From Daphnia pulex (taxonomy: Eukaryota > Arthropoda > Branchiopoda > Diplostraca > Daphniidae): a DNA stretch of 64,000 bases. The stretch's first letter is position 1. Each line of letters begins with the position of its first letter. Shown here one piece after another: positions 59,577 through 64,000 of the stretch. Made by a program: the position numbers and the translations under genes. The stretch spans positions 9,920,001 to 9,984,000 of the forward strand of contig NC_060024.1 in the NCBI RefSeq assembly GCF_021134715.1. The letters are read 5' to 3'. The notes below the pieces were generated by a model. The model made no database searches. It worked only from the letters and a program-made list of their open reading frames with translations, and was not told where the DNA came from.

Positions 59577-60238
59577 CTAATTGGTTGTTTCGGTCTCGGC
59601 TGCTGGTGCCTGTTTGGCGTCAGCTGCTTTCTTAAAGTCGAATTCGCTGTCGTCCTCCTCAGTGGCTAAATTAGCGTCGTCGTTAATATTTGTGTTGGAG
59701 GCAAGATTGGTATTTTTGTTCACAGTACCGTGGGATCCTGATGAATAAGGAATCTTGTATGGCTTATAAGGTGTCGGCTTGGCCGGGCAATGCTTGCAAG
59801 GCTTGTGGATAGAAACGGTAGGTCTGTACGGGGCGTAACCGTAGTTGGTGGTCGGAGGTTTATTGGTCACGACGGGGTATTTGTCCTCCACATAATCGCC
59901 ACCACCGGGATAGACGGGATAGACAGGATAGGGTTTTGTGGGCTTGTAGACAGGTGGTTTGTAAACCGGAGTTTCAATGATGGGTTCTTCTTCTTCTTCT
60001 TCTTCAGTGTCCAAAAGGCCGGAGAGAAAGTTGTACAAGGCTTCGTAATTGCCGTTGGTGTTGGTGTTTTTGTTGATGTTGGTATTGGATTGTCCTTTTG
60101 ACAGAGGCACCGAATGGACCAGAGTGACACACACTAACAAAGTAATGGCTGCGACCTTTTAAATTATACATACAAATGGAAATCATTTTGAAATCTATTT
60201 ACAAACTTAAGTCGAATTTTATATACCACGGATTTCAT
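59577..60238 (-). CDS. Secreted Asn-x-Asn-rich protein, copy B
   Basis: Two exons: 60238-60227 (12 nt, MKSV) and 60155-59577 (579 nt, the same length as in copy A), giving 196 residues. A signal peptide (MKSVVAAITLLVCVTLVHSV) is followed by an alternating tract, SNTNINKNTNTNGN, then EALYNFLSGLLD and a run of seven glutamates. The centre is rich in Pro, Tyr, Lys and Val (repeats of PVYKP and PVYPVYPGGG), like structural extracellular or cuticle-associated proteins. Two cysteines occur in CKHC. A second Asn tract, VNKNTNLASNTNIN, precedes an acidic end. A TATA box lies at 60326-60319, 88 bases before the start codon. Function unknown; an extracellular structural role is only a suggestion from composition. 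Confidence 0.8.
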
Positions 60239-60318
60239 GTTGTTTCCTATTGTAGACTGCGGTTGCTAGAATGCAAAGGAAGTTGGGACTGGTTTGTTTT
60301 AAATCAATCACTGGCTCC

Positions 60319-60326
60319 TTTTTATA
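60319..60326 (-). promoter_or_regulatory. TATA box of copy B
   Basis: TATAAAAA on the minus strand, 88 bases from TATA start to the start codon, the same distance as in copy C. Confidence 0.7.
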
Positions 60327-61328
60327 CGTTCGCTATGCGTTGGGCTGGGTTATTTGTGTCGACAGTAGTCTAATTTTCAAAATCCTTCGTTAAGTAAAAT
60401 TAGAAAGTTGGCATCATTTTAAATTAACCAGCAACAGAAAAGACTAAAGCATAGTGCATCCTATCTTCTGATTCCTTACCGAGTGTGCAATTAGGCCACG
60501 CATGCGCATAAATAATGAAGCGACAGTTTCGTTGTCAATAACGAGACCTTGAGCGTTGTTAGTATTTTATGAAAAAAGAAAATCAATTAAGGAAGGACAA
60601 AAGCATTATGTATAGAGTGCTTCAAATAATTTTAACTTGTGAAACTGTGATATTAATCCTAATTAGTAATTACGCGTTCACCATAGAAATTTTTCATTAA
60701 TTAAGAAATAATGAAGAATATGATAAGTTGTACTCAGCACTGGTGCTCAACGACGACGTGGTTTTATTGAAGTGCATTTTATTACGTATATGACGATCAT
60801 TTCCTAGCAAATTGTCAACTGTAAAATCATATCGATTGGCATAGAGTTAATTGTTATGCGATAAAAGTAAATTCAGATTTCGTTGTCCAGAATACCACCA
60901 AATTCTTTTATTGTGAATACTTAATGTTTTTCTCCGATTTGAATAACTCCAACGGTGTCTGCCTCAAACACTCTGTCGTCTGATTTTTGAATAATCTGCT
61001 GCGGAGATCAAAGATGCGTAAAGCGTAATGGGGAGCTAACGTTGGAAGTTCTTGTTGGATGAGTTGCTCGAGCGATCAGCAGGGCCGGTAGATCGCCCGA
61101 TATGACTCTGAGTGAATGCCATGGGAAGTCTGACTAATCTGCGACATTCTATTTTAAATGAGAAAGAAGATACATCACTATTTCTATTCTAATTAAGGAT
61201 AATGGATGTAATCTGCAAGGTTAAAATTTAAAAACGATTCTTTTGTTTCTATCAATGAATTCGAGCATTGGAGCAGTTTGACATTCTATTGAAACATTCC
61301 GCTCTTCTCACCCAAAAGTAGGATCAAC
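60327..61328. other. Intergenic region between copy B and the broken copy
   Basis: One kilobase with no supported gene, no clear TATA box in front of the broken copy and no repeat that I can see. Confidence 0.45.
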
Positions 61329-61865
61329 ATGAGGACCTTTGTAAGCACAAATCCAGTTGAAGACAAATTTTGTTTTAAAAAAAAGTTTATATGTTTTATA
61401 TGTTGCCCTTTGCGCCTTGATTGGGTTGTGAGTAGCCAGGGAAAGTCTTTCGGCAACCGGAACGTCAGCAAGAATGTCAACGACAATTCCAGCGGCGATT
61501 TCCTGTCCAGTCATCTCGACTCCATTACGAAACAGCAGGAAAAAAAAAGGCAAAGCTGCGGCTGCGGCTGCGGCTCTCCCAGTTGCTGCAGTCCAGGAGG
61601 AAGATCAACAAGCCACCGATGAAATTCAAGCACCGAACCGGCCAAGGCCGGCGAACGCGATGAATCTTTCTTTGTAGTATCCGCGCCTCAACAAGAGAAA
61701 TCTCTCGACGATTTCTTGACTGTCGTTCCAGTTTCTCAGCTGAAATTCTTCCAAGCCTTGGCTGCCAGAACTCAGAAATTCTTAACCACACCATCAGACT
61801 TCAAAGCCGCTTCCTCAAAATGCAACAAGCAAAATCTGTATCGATCGACGTGTGTTTTTATTTGA
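61329..61865 (+). pseudogene. Probable broken Asn-x-Asn family member, opposite strand
   Basis: ATGAGGACCTTT followed by GTAAGC reproduces the 12-nt first coding exon of the family (MRTF). A possible acceptor at an AAG near 61385 leads to a hydrophobic stretch FICFICC and then to GNRNVSKNVNDNSSGD and LSSHLDSITKQQEKK, which resembles the Asn tract plus amphipathic segment of the other copies. Continuation then needs two opposite frame changes: one at a nine-A run (61540-61548) into a frame reading GKAAAAAAALPVAAVQEED, and one near 61640 back to the first frame, reading KSLDDFLTVVPVSQLKFFQA before a stop at 61863-61865. I interpret this as a decayed paralogue. Sequencing or assembly errors at the A run are the alternative. 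The inferred intron would be unusually short. Confidence 0.5.
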
Positions 61866-62817
61866 ATGATGCATCAGTGAATACAACTGCAATTTAAGAC
61901 ACATACATTTTGTCTCCAATAACTTACCGTACTTGAATTTACCGGAGAAACAAACAGCGGTGATGTAAAAGGTATTGATGTGGCATCAAACATTCTTAAA
62001 ATTTTTTGAGTCATATATGGGAATGCATATATCTTAGTAGTTTACCAACATTGCAGTATCATCAGCAGACATCGTATGTATGAATCCGTATTATATTGAC
62101 ACGACATACCCGTGCAAGAAAAACACGCAAATGCCCTATGAGTCAAGCTCCATAATTCTGGAAATGCGGCAAAATCCGGCCGCGCGCGTGCTATTAACCT
62201 GCTGCGTTAATTTGCGGGAATCGCCTCAAGTTGCTTGTTTAAGACATTATTAACTTTTGAGCGATGATAGGAGATTCGACTGCGGTGAAACAAGGAACTG
62301 CAAAATTATGCAATAAGTGTCGCAGCGATTGAGACCTCTCTGCGTTCTCTGCTGTGCACGTTTGTTACTTATAAGCTCGAGTTGCAAGTCAGGCGACTCG
62401 GCTCTCAATTACATTCCGGGGCTTTTCGGCAATCACTAATGACTAGAAAAAGCTGTACCATTATGCGTGCTTTTGACATACATTTCGTTGCTGCAATAAA
62501 GAAAATAAAAAATTATGAATTCAAAGATCAGCACTGACGTAATACGTGACGTATACAAGTTGAGGCTAAAAGAAAGAAGTCTCTTGTATGCAATTCATTG
62601 ATTTTATTCATTTATCGTTTAAAAAAACATATCCAAAACCGTTACATAACGGAGAACATTATGGGGGCGGGTAGAGGAAATGATTTAAACCTACAACACT
62701 ACAGCCAATCAAATATTTTTAAGACAAAATAATTAAAATGTATTAAGTCGCGGTTCCTGTTATCGAATTTCGTTATTGAAGAACTATTCCGTTTCCACCA
62801 GTAGTTTTGGAAACTAT
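61866..62817. other. Intergenic region between the broken copy and copy C
   Basis: About 0.95 kb without a supported gene. On the minus strand a poly(A) signal for copy C lies near 62601 (AATAAA read on the minus strand). Confidence 0.45.
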
Positions 62818-63466
62818 TCATTCTGCAGCGATGACGGGGGCTGCTTTGGCAGCACGTTTCTTAATGTCCATATCAAGAAACTGCTCGAGAGATGCTAAAA
62901 TAGAGCTCAAGTCATTGTTAGAGTTGGTGTTGCTGTTGGAATTCAAGTTGTAGTTGCTTGTTCTAGAAAGGCGAGTAGGTCTGAAGGGGCGACGCTTTGA
63001 ATTAACATCGGACGTTTTTTCTAAGCCCAAGATCTCTGCGTTGTCCTCTTCGGGAACATCATTGTCCTCGTTTTCTGGGGTCGTCTCTGGCTTCTCCTTA
63101 GCAAGACCTTTAGCCCCTTTAGCCCCCAACATTTTCTCGAAGCAAGAGAAGTCGCCGTAAACACAGTCGTTTTGTTCCTCGTTGCCGGTCAGTTGAGACA
63201 AAAGGGAGCTGATGAGGTTGTAGTTGCTGTTGTCATTCGTGTTGGTGTTGATGTTGACGTTGCTGTTACTTGCCAATGGACGAGGCCTATGCATAAACGG
63301 ATGTTGTGGTCTTCCAGCATTGGCCGAAGCCATCATGCAAACCAGAAAAACAATCACTGCTGATGCCTACAAAACATAAAAAATGGCAAGAAAATTGTAT
63401 TAGAATTTGTGCACTAAAACTAGTTAATTTGATTTTTTGTGTTGTGTAATTTACCGAAATTTTCAT
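62818..63466 (-). CDS. Secreted Asn-x-Asn-rich protein, copy C
   Basis: Two exons: 63466-63455 (12 nt, MKIS) and 63366-62818, giving 186 residues. A signal peptide (MKISASAVIVFLVCMMASANA) is followed by a basic stretch and then NSNVNINTNTNDNSNYN plus LISSLLSQLTG. After one CVYGDFSCF cysteine pair and an acidic linker comes a second unit, SNYNLNSNSNTNSNNDLSSI followed by LASLEQFLD, so the motif is duplicated within this protein. The end is basic then alanine-rich. A TATA box at 63554-63547 lies 88 bases before the start codon. Family and function are unknown to me. The closeness to copies A and B suggests tandem duplication. Confidence 0.8.
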
Positions 63467-64000
63467 CTTATTGCTCAAAAAGAGTAGAAAGTAGCTTAAG
63501 AGATGAAGACGATGAGCCTGCTGAATTATTACTGCCGGTTTCATTGCTTTTATACTCGAACGTCCTTATTCTATCATCAAGGTCTCATGGGAGAAGCTTT
63601 ATTTTGAAATCAAAGCTGCGGTTGTTTCATGTAATTATTTAAATCTGAATAGATTTGCTTCATATGTTCTTTCAATTAATTGGCTGACGTGAGCGGAGAA
63701 GGATTCGACTTCGTTGCTTAATAACCACGTTACATGAGATATCAAAATCTCTTACCGCACTATGGTAGTGTATTGCCGGTATTGCTTAAATCAAAAATAT
63801 TATTCTTTTTTTTTCCAAAGGCCATCGGTCAGATCGGTGACTGAGTACACTCAATAAAATTTGCAATAGCGAGTGAACTCGCTAATGGAAATGGAAGTGA
63901 TAACTTTGAATTTAAATTTTGAAAAATTGAATTTTTATAATTTTTTATTTAATTTCTTTGATCCCTGTTTATTTGCGTAAGCAAATTTTTTATTTTTGAA
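63467..64000. other. Window end, copy C promoter and flank
   Basis: Contains the copy C leader and promoter. Beyond about 63600 I see only A/T-rich sequence with no feature. Confidence 0.45.
63547..63554 (-). promoter_or_regulatory. TATA box of copy C
   Basis: TATAAAAG on the minus strand, 88 bases from the start codon, matching the spacing in copy B. Confidence 0.7.

Noticed and set aside
1-64000. tRNA, rRNA and CRISPR features
   Set aside because: No cloverleaf with a B-box-like GGTTCGAATCC, no rRNA stretch and no spaced direct repeats were noticed by eye. A covariance-model scan could still find a tRNA.

Overview
The window is nuclear DNA from an intron-rich, compact animal genome. Introns are mostly 55-90 bases with GT-AG ends, neighbouring genes lie a few hundred bases apart, and the proteins are arthropod in character: a glutamate-gated chloride channel, a Tret1-type trehalose transporter, the Shark SH2-ankyrin kinase and TULIP/takeout-like secreted proteins. 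A water flea such as Daphnia, or a close branchiopod crustacean, is the best guess. That is inference from gene content and architecture, not from a database match. All exon models were built by hand from splice sites, reading phase and recalled family sequences.

Layout. 1-6.9 kb: gene-poor, purine/pyrimidine-tract-rich DNA with no gene I can support. 6.9-7.4 kb (-): the first three exons of an MPDU1-like PQ-loop protein whose remainder is not visible. 8.3-10.3 kb (+): a secreted protein with two TULIP lipid-binding domains in tandem. 11.4-15.7 kb (+): a 917-residue secreted, probably GPI-anchored protein with a ten-unit acidic minisatellite, a polybasic cleavage-like site and a vWA-like domain. 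15.9-21.3 kb (-): RBX2/RNF7, whose 4.9-kb first intron contains a complete Tret1-like sugar transporter on the opposite strand. 21.7-38.5 kb: a strictly alternating gene block, shark(+), an ASB-type ankyrin/SOCS protein(-), riboflavin kinase(+), MRPL9(-), PSMD3(+), HUS1(-) and a zinc-finger protein(+). Including RBX2, this makes four consecutive head-to-head promoters.

38.7-39.6 kb: a 942-bp near-perfect palindrome flanked by TA, a Tc1/mariner-type non-autonomous element with duplicated inner repeats. 39.6-48.9 kb: a 9-kb gene desert. 48.9-56.8 kb (+): a complete GluCl-alpha gene with ten coding exons. 57.5-63.5 kb: three small secreted-protein genes on the minus strand plus one apparently broken copy on the plus strand. 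They share a 12-nt first coding exon and alternating Asn-x-Asn tracts, and I do not recognise the family.

Most notable: the zinc-finger protein at 34.5-38.5 kb carries, ahead of POGZ/ZNF280-like fingers, a full-length but catalytically degenerate IS1595/ISXO2 (Merlin-like) transposase domain. Vertebrate POGZ instead carries a pogo transposase at its C terminus. The Asn-x-Asn cluster, the palindromic element, the stop-free 177-nt intron in GluCl and the nested transporter are also worth checking.

Functionally the window mixes housekeeping genes (proteasome, mitochondrial ribosome, DNA-damage clamp, FMN synthesis, cullin ligase) in the alternating block with arthropod-type secreted and neuronal genes on either side. 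Nothing indicates an operon or a shared pathway.
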